Assembly (NCBI RefSeq): GCF_039939195.1
Contig: NZ_JBDUUH010000001.1
Location: 496,001 to 560,000 of the forward strand
From: Foliimonas ilicis
GTDB taxonomy: Bacteria; Pseudomonadota; Alphaproteobacteria; Rhizobiales; Rhizobiaceae
Reading direction: 5' to 3'
DNA length: 64,000 nucleotides
A program made the translations under genes and the position numbers. Shown one piece after another: positions 24,907 to 34,526 of this stretch. The notes beneath the pieces were generated by a model. That model made no database searches. It was not told the origin of the DNA and saw only the letters and a list, made by a program, of their open reading frames with translations. Each line of letters opens with the position of its first letter. Positions within the stretch are counted from its first letter, which is position 1.

Positions 24907-26952
24907 ATGTCATCGACCCTCGATCTCGCCAATCATCCGCTGACGCATTGGGGCGGACCGGATGGCTTGCCGGATTTCAACCGGCTGGACGATGAGGCGT
25001 TTGCGCCGGTTTTCGATGCAGCACTTGCCGCTCATGCAGCCGACATAGAGGCGATTTCCGCAAATCCAGAAACGCCGACAATCGAAAACACGCTGGCTGC
25101 GCTCGAATTGTCGGGAGAAGCGTTGGACCGTGTGTCCTCGATATTCTGGTGCCGTGCAGGTGCCGACACGAACGACACGATCCAGGCGTTGGAACGCGAT
25201 ATTTCGCCGAAAATGGCGCGTCATTTCTCCGCGATTTCGATGAATGAGCGATTGTTTGCCCGCATCGACGATCTCTACAGCCGCCGCGAAAGCCTTGGGC
25301 TCGATTCAGAGACGCTGCGCGTTCTGGAAAAAAGCTGGAAGGGTTTCGTGCGCGCCGGTGCAAAGCTCGACGAGAAGGGCAAGAAGCGCCTTGCGACGAT
25401 CAATGAAGAGCTTGCCTCGCTCGGCGCAAAGTTCGGCCAGAATGTGCTCGGCGATGAAAAGGAATGGGTGCTGTTTCTCGAAAAATCCGATCTCGACGGG
25501 CTTCCTGATTTCCTGAAAAACGACATGGCGCAGGCCGCTGCCGGTCGCGGGCAGAAGGGCAAATTCGCGGTAACGCTGTCGCGCTCGATCTACGAGCCGT
25601 TCACCACTTTCTCGACGCGGCGCGATCTGCGCGAAAAAGCCTACAAGGCATTCATCATGCGTGGCCAGAATGGCGGCGCGCGTGACAATGGCGACGTGGT
25701 GCGCGATACGCTGCGTCTGCGCACGGAAAAGGCCAGGCTTGTCGGTTATGAAAGCTATGCCGCGCTGAAGCTGGACGACACGATGGCGAAAACGCCGGAT
25801 GCCGTCATGGAACTGCTGATGCCGGTCTGGGACAAGGCGCGCGAACGCGCGGCGGAAGACCAGACGCAATTGCAGCGCATCGCCGCCGGTGAAGGCAGCA
25901 ACCAGACGATCGCAGGCTGGGACTGGCGCTTTTATCAGGAAAAGCTGCGGGCGGAAAAATTCGCGTTCGATGAAGCGGAGATCAAGCCGTATCTTCAGCT
26001 CGACCGGGTGATCGATGCATGTTTCGATGTCGCGACCCGTCTTTTCGGTCTTTCCTTCGTTGAAAAGAACGGCATTGCTGCGTGGCATCCTGATGTGCGG
26101 GTGTTCGAAATCAGGAATGCCGACGGCAGCAGGCGCGGGCTCTTTCTGGCGGACTACTTCAATCGCCCGTCGAAGCGTTCAGGCGCGTGGATGAGCGCGT
26201 TGCAATCCGGCTATCGGCTCGGCAAGGGTTCGACGCCGATCATCTATAATGTAATGAACTTCGCGCGGCCTGAAGACGGCGAAAAGGCGCTTCTTTCGCT
26301 GGATGAGGCGCGTACGCTGTTTCACGAATTCGGTCACGCGCTTCATGGCATGCTGACCGACGTGAACTGGCCGTCCGTTGCGGGAACGTCCGTCTCCCGC
26401 GATTTCGTGGAACTGCCGTCGCAACTTTACGAGCATTGGCTGACCGTTCCGCAGATACTTGAAAAGCATGCGCTGCATTACGAGACCGGCAAGCCCATGC
26501 CGAAGGCGCTGCTCGACAAGATGCTGGCTGCGCGGACATTCGGTGCCGGGTTCAATACGGTCGAATTCACGTCTTCGGCACTTGTCGACATGGAATATCA
26601 CGCGAGGTCGCAAGCGCCGGAAAAGCCGTTGGAGTTCGAGGCGGAAACGCTTGAAAAGCTTGGCATGCCGGATGCAATCGCCATGCGCCACCGCACTCCG
26701 CATTTCCAGCATGTGTTTGCCGGTGACGGATATTCGGCGGGTTACTATTCCTACATGTGGTCGGAAGTGCTGGATGCCGACGCGTTTGCGGCATTCGAGG
26801 AGACTGGCGATCCGTTCAACCCGGAATTGGCCGAGAAACTTCGAAAGCATATTTATGCGGCTGGCGGCTCTGCCGATCCCGAAGCGCTATACACGGCGTT
26901 CCGCGGGCAGATGCCGACGCCGGATGCAATGATGGAGAAGCGCGGATTGTAG
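24907..26952 (+). CDS. dcp: Peptidyl-dipeptidase Dcp (M3 metallopeptidase)
   Basis: 681 residues, the same length as E. coli Dcp. The zinc motif FHEFGHALHGMLTDVNW lies near residue 475, followed by RDFVELPSQLYEHW with the third zinc ligand context; these match Dcp more than oligopeptidase A. Removes dipeptides from C-termini of peptides. No signal peptide, so cytoplasmic. The N-terminus STLDLANHPLTHWGGPDGLP matches the family, supporting ATG 24907. A 104-nt inverted repeat lies 20 nt after the stop. Confidence 0.93.
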   Translation: MSSTLDLANHPLTHWGGPDGLPDFNRLDDEAFAPVFDAALAAHAADIEAISANPETPTIENTLAALELSGEALDRVSSIFWCRAGADTNDTIQALERDISPKMARHFSAISMNERLFARIDDLYSRRESLGLDSETLRVLEKSWKGFVRAGAKLDEKGKKRLATINEELASLGAKFGQNVLGDEKEWVLFLEKSDLDGLPDFLKNDMAQAAAGRGQKGKFAVTLSRSIYEPFTTFSTRRDLREKAYKAFIMRGQNGGARDNGDVVRDTLRLRTEKARLVGYESYAALKLDDTMAKTPDAVMELLMPVWDKARERAAEDQTQLQRIAAGEGSNQTIAGWDWRFYQEKLRAEKFAFDEAEIKPYLQLDRVIDACFDVATRLFGLSFVEKNGIAAWHPDVRVFEIRNADGSRRGLFLADYFNRPSKRSGAWMSALQSGYRLGKGSTPIIYNVMNFARPEDGEKALLSLDEARTLFHEFGHALHGMLTDVNWPSVAGTSVSRDFVELPSQLYEHWLTVPQILEKHALHYETGKPMPKALLDKMLAARTFGAGFNTVEFTSSALVDMEYHARSQAPEKPLEFEAETLEKLGMPDAIAMRHRTPHFQHVFAGDGYSAGYYSYMWSEVLDADAFAAFEETGDPFNPELAEKLRKHIYAAGGSADPEALYTAFRGQMPTPDAMMEKRGL

Positions 26953-26971
26953 AGACCATTTGCAAATTCTA

Positions 26972-27075
26972 CCCTGCTGGCCATCTGGCACGGTTTTCTG
27001 CGCTTCCGGTGCTCACGTACTCAAATGTACGCTCCGCTCCGGTTCTCGAAAACCACACCATATGACTCAGCAGGG
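26972..27075. repeat. 104-nt imperfect inverted repeat
   Basis: CCCTGCTG (26972-26979) matches CAGCAGGG (27068-27075) in reverse complement; GGTTTTC pairs with GAAAACC and ACGTAC sits near GTACGC around a TCAAAT loop. The length is close to the Bru-RS palindromic repeats reported from Brucella, but identity is not verified. It lies downstream of dcp in a gap without genes. Confidence 0.7.
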
Positions 27076-27101
27076 CGAATTATCAAATAGTCTCTGGGCT
27101 A

Positions 27102-27395
27102 TCAGCCCGGATAGCAGGCGGCCGGAATTTTCGGCCAGACAGCCTTGTCGCAATTGTTGATTTTCTGCTGTTCACGAAAACTTTTGCTGACCGGTCCTGT
27201 GACGACAGGATCGACGCCAAACGATGCGTCCGGGAAAAGCGCTGCCGCGTCATCATCCGAAGATACGGTCATTCGGGCGATGTTTTCGGGAACGTCATTC
27301 GATGGCTGGCGAGCATGCACGGCAGGCGACATAAGCATTGCGAAGGCTGCCGCGATGAACAATGCCTTTTTCACACCATTATGAAACTGGTTCAT
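27102..27395 (-). CDS. Small exported protein of unknown function
   Basis: 97 residues from ATG 27395 (an upstream in-frame start at 27410 adds five). A signal peptide (VKKALFIAAAFAMLMSPAV, cleavage near AHA-RQ) precedes a short Asp/Ala-rich mature part ending INNCDKAVWPKIPAACYPG, with two cysteines that may form a disulfide. I recall rhizobial small secreted proteins with a similar C-terminal C-x-x-x-x-WPxIPAxC pattern, function unknown. Alone on its strand, divergent from typA. Confidence 0.75.
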   Translation of the reverse strand: MNQFHNGVKKALFIAAAFAMLMSPAVHARQPSNDVPENIARMTVSSDDDAAALFPDASFGVDPVVTGPVSKSFREQQKINNCDKAVWPKIPAACYPG

Positions 27396-27573
27396 GGATT
27401 GCCCGCTCAAGAATCAATTCTAGCCCTTGTATTCGATATTCTTTAATGAGCGTTAAGAAACCGTATCTATCGCTGCCTCTTTCGCAATTGCGAAAAACAA
27501 TGTAAGAGCGCGCGCATAATGAAACGCGGTGCGTCGTCAGGCTGTGCCCGCAACCTTCCCGAGTTGAAAAAAC

Positions 27574-29403
27574 ATGAACCTTCGCAATATCGCGATTATC
27601 GCGCACGTCGACCATGGGAAAACCACCCTTGTCGATCAGCTCCTCAAGCAGTCGGGCTCGTTCCGAGAGAACCAGCGTGTCGCCGAACGCGCGATGGATT
27701 CGAATGACCTCGAAAAGGAACGCGGCATCACGATCCTTGCCAAGGCGACCTCGGTCGATTGGAAAGACACACGTATCAACATCGTCGATACGCCCGGCCA
27801 CGCCGACTTCGGCGGTGAAGTCGAACGCATTCTTTCTATGGTGGATTCGGCAATCGTGCTGGTCGATGCCGCTGAAGGCCCGATGCCGCAGACGAAATTC
27901 GTTGTCGGCAAGGCGCTCAAGGTCGGCCTGAAGCCGATCGTCGTCATCAACAAAATCGACCGCCCGGACGCGCGCGAAGAAGAAGTCATCAACGAAGTCT
28001 TCGATCTCTTTGCCGCACTCGACGCGACCGACGAACAGCTCGACTTCCCGATCCTCTACGGTTCGGGCCGCGATGGCTGGGTTGCGGAAAAGCCGGAAGG
28101 CCCGAAGGATCAGGGTCTGGCACCGCTGTTCGATCTCGTGCTGAAGCATGTTCCTGCGCCGACCGTTCATGCCGGTCCGTTCCGCATGATCGGCACGATC
28201 CTGGAAGCCAACCCGTTTCTCGGTCGCATCATCACCGGTCGTATCGAATCCGGCACGCTGAAATCGAACCAGCCGGTGAAGGTGCTTCATCATGATGGTT
28301 CGCTGCTCGAAACCGGCCGCGTCTCGAAAATCCTCGCTTTCCGTGGCCTCGAGCGCCAGCCGATCGAAGAAGCACAGGCAGGCGACATCGTTGCTATCGC
28401 CGGTCTTTCCAAGGGCACCGTCGCCGACACGTTCTGCGATCTTTCCGTTACCGAGCCGCTGCATGCGCAGCCGATCGATCCGCCGACCGTGACGATGTCG
28501 TTCATCGTCAATGACAGCCCGCTTGCAGGCACCGAAGGCGACAAGGTGACGAGCCGCGTCATCCGCGACCGCCTGTTGAAGGAAGCCGAAGGCAATGTTG
28601 CGCTGAAAATCGAAGAAGCTCCCGACAAGGATTCATTCTTCGTTTCGGGCCGTGGCGAATTGCAGCTTGCCGTTCTCATCGAGACGATGCGCCGCGAAGG
28701 CTTCGAGCTTGCCGTTTCGCGTCCGCGCGTCGTCATGCAGAAGGGCGACGATGGCGAGTTGCTGGAGCCGGTCGAAGAAGTCGTCATCGACGTCGATGAA
28801 GAACATTCCGGTATCGTCGTGCAGAAGATGTCGGAGCGTAAGGCCGAGATGATCGAGCTTCGTCCTTCGGGCGGCGACCGTCAGCGTCTCGTGTTCCATG
28901 CGCCGACGCGCGGCCTTATCGGCTATCAGTCGGAACTTCTGACCGATACGCGCGGCACGGCGGTCATGAACCGTCTGTTCCACTCGTATCAGCCTTACAA
29001 GGGCGAATTGCCGGGCCGCACCAACGGCGTTCTGATCTCCAACGAGCAGGGCGAGTCGGTTGCCTTCGCAATGTGGAACCTTGAAGATCGCGGCCCGATG
29101 GTCATCGACGCAGGCGTCAAGGTCTATCAGGGCATGATCATCGGCATTCACTCTCGCGACAACGATCTCGAAGTGAACGTGCTGAAGGGCAAGAAGCTCA
29201 CCAACATCCGCGCTGCGGGCAAGGACGAGGCCGTCAAGCTGACCCCGCCGATCCGCATGACGCTGGAGCGCGCACTCGCCTGGATTCAGGACGATGAGTT
29301 GGTCGAAGTGACGCCGAAGACCATTCGTCTTCGCAAGCTTTATCTCGACCCGAATGAGCGCAAGCGCTTCGAAAAATCTTCAAAGACGGCCGGTGCCGCC
29401 TGA
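27574..29403 (+). CDS. typA: Translational GTPase TypA/BipA
   Basis: 609 residues, typical length. G1 AHVDHGKTTLVDQLL near residue 11, switch II/G3 DTPGHADFGGEV near 70, G4 NKID near 126; domains II, III, V and the BipA-specific C-terminal domain follow (RRLYFHAPTRGLIGYQ-like segment at LVFHAPTRGLIGYQSE, about residue 436). Ribosome-associated factor for assembly and growth under stress or cold. Ends with a strong terminator. Confidence 0.97.
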   Translation: MNLRNIAIIAHVDHGKTTLVDQLLKQSGSFRENQRVAERAMDSNDLEKERGITILAKATSVDWKDTRINIVDTPGHADFGGEVERILSMVDSAIVLVDAAEGPMPQTKFVVGKALKVGLKPIVVINKIDRPDAREEEVINEVFDLFAALDATDEQLDFPILYGSGRDGWVAEKPEGPKDQGLAPLFDLVLKHVPAPTVHAGPFRMIGTILEANPFLGRIITGRIESGTLKSNQPVKVLHHDGSLLETGRVSKILAFRGLERQPIEEAQAGDIVAIAGLSKGTVADTFCDLSVTEPLHAQPIDPPTVTMSFIVNDSPLAGTEGDKVTSRVIRDRLLKEAEGNVALKIEEAPDKDSFFVSGRGELQLAVLIETMRREGFELAVSRPRVVMQKGDDGELLEPVEEVVIDVDEEHSGIVVQKMSERKAEMIELRPSGGDRQRLVFHAPTRGLIGYQSELLTDTRGTAVMNRLFHSYQPYKGELPGRTNGVLISNEQGESVAFAMWNLEDRGPMVIDAGVKVYQGMIIGIHSRDNDLEVNVLKGKKLTNIRAAGKDEAVKLTPPIRMTLERALAWIQDDELVEVTPKTIRLRKLYLDPNERKRFEKSSKTAGAA

Positions 29404-29411
29404 CGAAACTG

Positions 29412-29441
29412 AAAAAGCCGCCTCCGGGCGGCTTTTTTTTT
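29412..29441 (+). terminator. Intrinsic terminator of typA
   Basis: AGCCGCC (29416-29422), loop TCCG, GGCGGCT (29427-29433), then a run of eight or more T. It begins 9 nt after the typA stop. Confidence 0.92.
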
Positions 29442-29679
29442 GGCTGTTTATCGCGATAGCCCGGCAATCGGCGAATGAGCGGGTTTGGCAATTTTTTCGA
29501 CGAAGTTAGAGAAAATGTAGCCGGAATTGAGTGGTACGGCTGTCATATCGATGATTTATTCATCATTTCAGGTCTGTTTCTCCAAGATTCTGAAATTTTC
29601 GCAAATCCGGCGGCAGTGACAGTCGTCAAATGGCCGCTATCTGATACGATCGTTCAAAGCAGTGCATGAGGGGCTTCCG

Positions 29680-32600
29680 ATGGATGCGAAAGCAAATGCG
29701 GCAAAAGGCGTTTCCGTGAAAAAAAGCGTCAAAAAACCGCCAGCCGGAAAGTCCTCCACGTCGCTCTCCAGTCTTCTTTTAGCGCGGGCGCCCGACGAGG
29801 ATCTTGCAGCTTACGACGCAAGGGCGATCGAAAAGGCTGCCGAACTCGCCCACAAAGCTTTGCTGAAGCATCGCAAGGGCGGCAGTGTCATTGCAATCGA
29901 TAATGATTCCGGTGTCGTCAGGCAGGGCAGGCCGGTAACGGTCGTCACCATAGTCAATGACAACATGCCGTTCCTGTTCGATTCAGTTCTGGGCGAAATT
30001 ACCGACACGGCAGGCGAACCTTCGCTGGTGACGCATCCGATCATCGCCGTAAAGCATGGCAAGGGCGGGGTTGCGGAACTCGTCGGTGACGGGAGTTCGC
30101 TGAAGACCGAGACTGGGGTCGACCGCGTCAGCGTCATTCACGTCCATATCAACCCGCTGACGCAAGAAGAATCCGCCGGGCTGGAAGAGCGGATCGGCAA
30201 GGTTCTGGCGCAGGTGCGCGCAGCGGTGCGCGACTGGAAGCCGATGCTTGCACGGCTCGATCAAGCGATTTCGGAATTCCGCTACGCGCCGGTGCCGCTC
30301 GACAAGGGGGCTGTGACGGAAGCTGTCGCTTTCCTCGAATGGCTGCGCGACGACAATTTCACCTTTCTCGGCATGCGCGAGTTCAAATATTCCGGCGGCG
30401 AGAAGAGCGGTACGCTGGAGCTCGCACATAAATCCGGTCTCGGAATATTGAGCGACCCGGATGTGCCGATCCTGCGCCGCGACGCGGGCGGTGCATCCAC
30501 CACCACACCTGAAATCCGCGCGTTCCTGCATGGCCCCGATCCGCTGATCGTCACCAAGGCCAATGCGAAGTCGAATGTGCATCGGCGCATCTATCTCGAT
30601 TATATCGGCGTCAAAACCTACAGTCCGAAGGGCGTGCTTTCGGGCGAATTACGTATCGTCGGCCTGTTCACCTCGACCGCCTACACACGCTCGGTGATCA
30701 AGATACCGTATCTGCGCTCCAAGGCCGAAGCGGTCATCGCGAAATCTGGTTTCAACCCCGGCGACCATTCAGGCAAGGCGCTTATCAACGTTCTGGAATC
30801 CTATCCGCGCGACGAGCTTTTCCAGATCGCTGTTCCGACATTGCGCAAACATGCCGAAGCAGTTCTCGGCCTTAGCGAGCGTCCGCGCGTACGCGTTCTG
30901 GTTCGGGTGGATCAGTTCGACCGGTTCGTGTCGGTCATCGTCTTCGTGCCGCGCGACCGTTACGACAGCGTCGTGCGCGAGAAGATCGGCAATTATCTGA
31001 AAACCGTCTTCGACGGCCATGTCTCGGCCTATTACCCCGCCTTCCCGGAAGGCACGCTGGCGCGCGTTCATTTCATCATTGGCCGCAGCGGCGGCAAGAC
31101 GCCGAAGGTCGATACGGTGACGGTGGAAGCCGAAATCCGCGCCATTATAAGGACGTGGGAAGACGCGCTTCGCGAAGCGGCAACCGCAACAGGCTCGGAG
31201 CCTGCGCTGGCGGCAATCGCCGGACATTTCCCGGAAAGCTATCGCGACGCATTCCAGCCGGCCGAAGCACTGGTCGATGCCGCGCGCATTTCCGAGCTTG
31301 GCCCGAAAAAGTCTATCGAGATCGACTATTATCGCCGTCCTGGACAGGGAGCCTCGGAAGCAGGTCTAAAAATCTATCATTTCGGCAGCCCCGTCGCCCT
31401 GTCGCGCCGTGTGCCGGTGCTCGAAAATATGGGCTTCAAGGTTATCAGCGAGCGCACCTTCGAAATCGATCAGGTCGATTCCGGCGGCAAGGTCTTCGTC
31501 CACGACATGGACCTTCAGCACGAATATGGTTCGACGATAAATCTTGCCGATGGCGGCGCGCTGTTCGAAGAGGTGTTTCTCTCGGTCTGGGCCGGGCAGA
31601 GCGATAATGATTATTTCAACGCGCTGGCGCAGACGGCAGGTCTCGGATCAAGCCAAATCAGCATTCTGCGTATTTATGGCCGCTATCTCCAGCAGGCCGG
31701 AATTCCGCAAAGCCAGGGCTTTATTTCCGGCGTGCTCAATCGCTACCCGGACATCGCCCGAGACCTTCACGCGTTGTTCATGACGCGGCTCGACCCGAAA
31801 GCCGGAAAGGACAGCGAGAATGCCGCCGGCAAGCTCGACGCCAGGATCAAGGACGCGCTGGAAAACGTTCCGAATATCGATGATGACAGGATCATTCGCC
31901 GCTATCTGAACCTTATCGAGGCGACGTTGCGGACAAACCATTTCTCGGACTCCACCGAGCCGGGTAAATCGCTCGCGATCAAGCTCGATTCGCGTGCCAT
32001 CGATGGACTGCCCGATCCCAAGCCGTGGCGCGAGATATTCGTCTACGGTCCCGAGGTCGAGGGTGTGCATCTGCGCTTCGGGCCAGTGGCGCGTGGCGGC
32101 CTGCGCTGGTCAGACCGCGCGCAGGATTACCGCACCGAGGTTCTGGGTCTGGTGAAGGCCCAGCAGGTCAAGAACGCGGTCATCGTGCCGGTCGGTGCGA
32201 AGGGCGGTTTCTTCCCGAAGCAATTGCCCACAGGCGGCTCGCGCGACGAAGTGTTCGAGGCAGGCCGCAAGGCTTATGTGAATTTCGTCTCGAGCATGCT
32301 TTCGATCACCGACAATCTCGATGGCGACAAAATCGTGCCGCCGAAGAATGTCGTTCGCCGCGATGTCGACGATCCCTATTTCGTCGTCGCAGCCGACAAG
32401 GGCACGGCGACCTTTTCCGACACGGCAAATGCGATCAGCCAGGCGCATGATTTCTGGCTGGACGATGCATTCGCCAGCGGCGGTTCTGCCGGTTACGACC
32501 ACAAGAAAATGGGCATCACCGCCAAGGGCGCGTGGGAGGCGGTGAAGCGTCATTTCCGTGAAATGAACCGCGACATCCAGACCTCGCCCTTCACCGTTGT

Positions 32601-34479
32601 CGGCGTGGGCGACATGTCAGGCGATGTGTTCGGCAATGGCATGCTGCTTTCCGAGCAGACCAAACTGATCGCAGCCTTCGACCATCGCGACATCTTCATC
32701 GATCCCGATCCGGACGCCGCATCGACATTTGCGGAGCGCAAGCGGATGTTCGATCTGCCGCGCTCGAGCTGGCAGGATTACGACAAGTCGAAGCTTTCGA
32801 AAGGCGGCGTGATCGTATCGCGCGCGCAGAAGTCGATCAGTCTTTCGCAGGAAGCGGCTAACGCCATCGGTCTTTCCAAGACCACGGCGTCGCCGGCGGA
32901 GATCATGACCGCCATTCTGAAGGCACCGGTCGATCTGCTCTGGTTCGGCGGCATTGGTACTTATGTGAAGGGAACGGGCGAGAGCAATCAGGACGTCGGC
33001 GACCGCGCGAATGATTTCATCCGCGTGACTGCGGCCGAAGTTCGCGCGCAGGTGCTCGGCGAAGGCGCAAATCTCGGTGTCACGCAGCGCGGCCGTATCG
33101 AGTTCGGCATGCTCGGACGACGTTGCAATTCGGATGCGATCGACAATTCCGGCGGCGTGAATTCCTCCGACGTCGAAGTGAACATCAAGATCGCGCTTGC
33201 ATCCGCGATGCGAAAGGGTGCGCTGGCGCGTCCGGCCCGCGATAGGCTGCTTTCCGACATGACGCAGGAAGTCAGCGAACTGGTGCTTGCCAACAATTAC
33301 GAACAGACACTGGCGCTTTCGCTGGCGGCACGGCCGGGCCTTGCGGATATCGGTCAGCAGGGGCGCCTGATGAGTGCGCTGGAAGAGCGTGATCTTCTGG
33401 ATCGTGCCGTGGAGACATTGCCGTCCGACGCGGTTCTGAAGGAGCGCGCGAAGCGCGGCGAACCACTGACAAGGGCTGAACTCGGCGTCTTGCTGGCTTA
33501 CGCAAAGATCGTTCTGTTCTCCGATCTCGTCGCCAGCGATCTGCCCGACGATCCGCATTTCGAGGCCGATCTTCTGGATTATTTCCCGCAGAAAATGGCC
33601 AAGAAATATGCCGCCGAAATCGGCACGCACCGGCTGCGTCGCGAGATCATTTCGCGCTTGCTGGCAAACGATCTCGTAAATCGCGGCGGGCCGTGCTTCG
33701 TCAATGCGCTGGAGGATCTGACCTCGCGCAGTGCGGCAGCGGTTGCCAGTGCGTTTGTGCTGGTGCGGGACGGGTTCGAGCTGACCTCGCTCTACAGGCA
33801 GATCGACGCGCTCGACAATCAAATCGACGGGCAAGCCCAGCTCGATCTTTACCAGTCGGTGGGTGCCGTCCTGCGTTCGGCGTGCACCTGGTATCTGCGA
33901 AACGATCATCGCAATGTGCCGCTCGGCAAGCGCATCGAAGGCTTGAAGGAAGCGCGCAAGGTTCTTGAACCGAAACTCGTCGGCTTGATGTCCGCCTTCT
34001 CGCAGAACAAGTTCAGCGAACGGCGCGCAGGCTTTGCAACGGCAGGCGCACCGCAAAAGCTTGCGGAGCGGCTGGCTCTTGCGGAAGTGGCCGAACTGAT
34101 ACCCGATATCGCGCTGGTATCAGAGCTTGCGAAAGCCGACATGATCGTCGCCGCAAAGGCATTCTTCGCCGTTGCCGAAGCGTTCCGCATCGGGCGCATG
34201 CAGGATGCGGCCCGCAACATCAGCGCGGCCGATTATTACGAAGGCCTGGCACTGGCCCGCGCTGCCGACACGATTGACGCATCGCGACGCGCAATCGCCG
34301 TTAAGGCGCTGCTGCACTTTGGAAAATCCGACGATCCGGTTGCGGCATGGCTGGAAGCGGGCGGCGCGCGCATCGAGCGTATACGCGAAAGGCTCCAAAG
34401 CCTGACCGAAGGCGGCGACATCACGGTTGCGCGGCTTTCGGTGGCATCGGGCCTGATGAGCGATCTGACGGGGAAGTGA
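29680..34479 (+). CDS. NAD-specific glutamate dehydrogenase, large type
   Basis: 1,599-residue enzyme of the large (about 180 kDa) NAD-GDH class (called gdhB in some species), oxidising glutamate to 2-oxoglutarate and ammonia. The N-terminal half holds ACT-like regulatory parts; the catalytic centre includes LRFGPVARGGLRWSDRAQDY about residue 804 and KNAVIVPVGAKGGFFPK about 835; GVGDMSGDVFGNGMLLS about 978 begins the NAD-binding domain. ATG 29680 is preceded by GAGGGG 7 nt upstream, favouring it over a GTG at 29662. It stands alone as a transcription unit. Confidence 0.95.
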   Translation: MDAKANAAKGVSVKKSVKKPPAGKSSTSLSSLLLARAPDEDLAAYDARAIEKAAELAHKALLKHRKGGSVIAIDNDSGVVRQGRPVTVVTIVNDNMPFLFDSVLGEITDTAGEPSLVTHPIIAVKHGKGGVAELVGDGSSLKTETGVDRVSVIHVHINPLTQEESAGLEERIGKVLAQVRAAVRDWKPMLARLDQAISEFRYAPVPLDKGAVTEAVAFLEWLRDDNFTFLGMREFKYSGGEKSGTLELAHKSGLGILSDPDVPILRRDAGGASTTTPEIRAFLHGPDPLIVTKANAKSNVHRRIYLDYIGVKTYSPKGVLSGELRIVGLFTSTAYTRSVIKIPYLRSKAEAVIAKSGFNPGDHSGKALINVLESYPRDELFQIAVPTLRKHAEAVLGLSERPRVRVLVRVDQFDRFVSVIVFVPRDRYDSVVREKIGNYLKTVFDGHVSAYYPAFPEGTLARVHFIIGRSGGKTPKVDTVTVEAEIRAIIRTWEDALREAATATGSEPALAAIAGHFPESYRDAFQPAEALVDAARISELGPKKSIEIDYYRRPGQGASEAGLKIYHFGSPVALSRRVPVLENMGFKVISERTFEIDQVDSGGKVFVHDMDLQHEYGSTINLADGGALFEEVFLSVWAGQSDNDYFNALAQTAGLGSSQISILRIYGRYLQQAGIPQSQGFISGVLNRYPDIARDLHALFMTRLDPKAGKDSENAAGKLDARIKDALENVPNIDDDRIIRRYLNLIEATLRTNHFSDSTEPGKSLAIKLDSRAIDGLPDPKPWREIFVYGPEVEGVHLRFGPVARGGLRWSDRAQDYRTEVLGLVKAQQVKNAVIVPVGAKGGFFPKQLPTGGSRDEVFEAGRKAYVNFVSSMLSITDNLDGDKIVPPKNVVRRDVDDPYFVVAADKGTATFSDTANAISQAHDFWLDDAFASGGSAGYDHKKMGITAKGAWEAVKRHFREMNRDIQTSPFTVVGVGDMSGDVFGNGMLLSEQTKLIAAFDHRDIFIDPDPDAASTFAERKRMFDLPRSSWQDYDKSKLSKGGVIVSRAQKSISLSQEAANAIGLSKTTASPAEIMTAILKAPVDLLWFGGIGTYVKGTGESNQDVGDRANDFIRVTAAEVRAQVLGEGANLGVTQRGRIEFGMLGRRCNSDAIDNSGGVNSSDVEVNIKIALASAMRKGALARPARDRLLSDMTQEVSELVLANNYEQTLALSLAARPGLADIGQQGRLMSALEERDLLDRAVETLPSDAVLKERAKRGEPLTRAELGVLLAYAKIVLFSDLVASDLPDDPHFEADLLDYFPQKMAKKYAAEIGTHRLRREIISRLLANDLVNRGGPCFVNALEDLTSRSAAAVASAFVLVRDGFELTSLYRQIDALDNQIDGQAQLDLYQSVGAVLRSACTWYLRNDHRNVPLGKRIEGLKEARKVLEPKLVGLMSAFSQNKFSERRAGFATAGAPQKLAERLALAEVAELIPDIALVSELAKADMIVAAKAFFAVAEAFRIGRMQDAARNISAADYYEGLALARAADTIDASRRAIAVKALLHFGKSDDPVAAWLEAGGARIERIRERLQSLTEGGDITVARLSVASGLMSDLTGK

Positions 34480-34526
34480 CAGCAAAGCCTGAGCGGATTT
34501 CATCGGCGAATTTTGGCTGCGATCCG

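Noticed and set aside
29475..29669. 64-codon frame between typA and the glutamate dehydrogenase gene
   Set aside because: No Shine-Dalgarno, no homology, overlaps the start region of the next gene.
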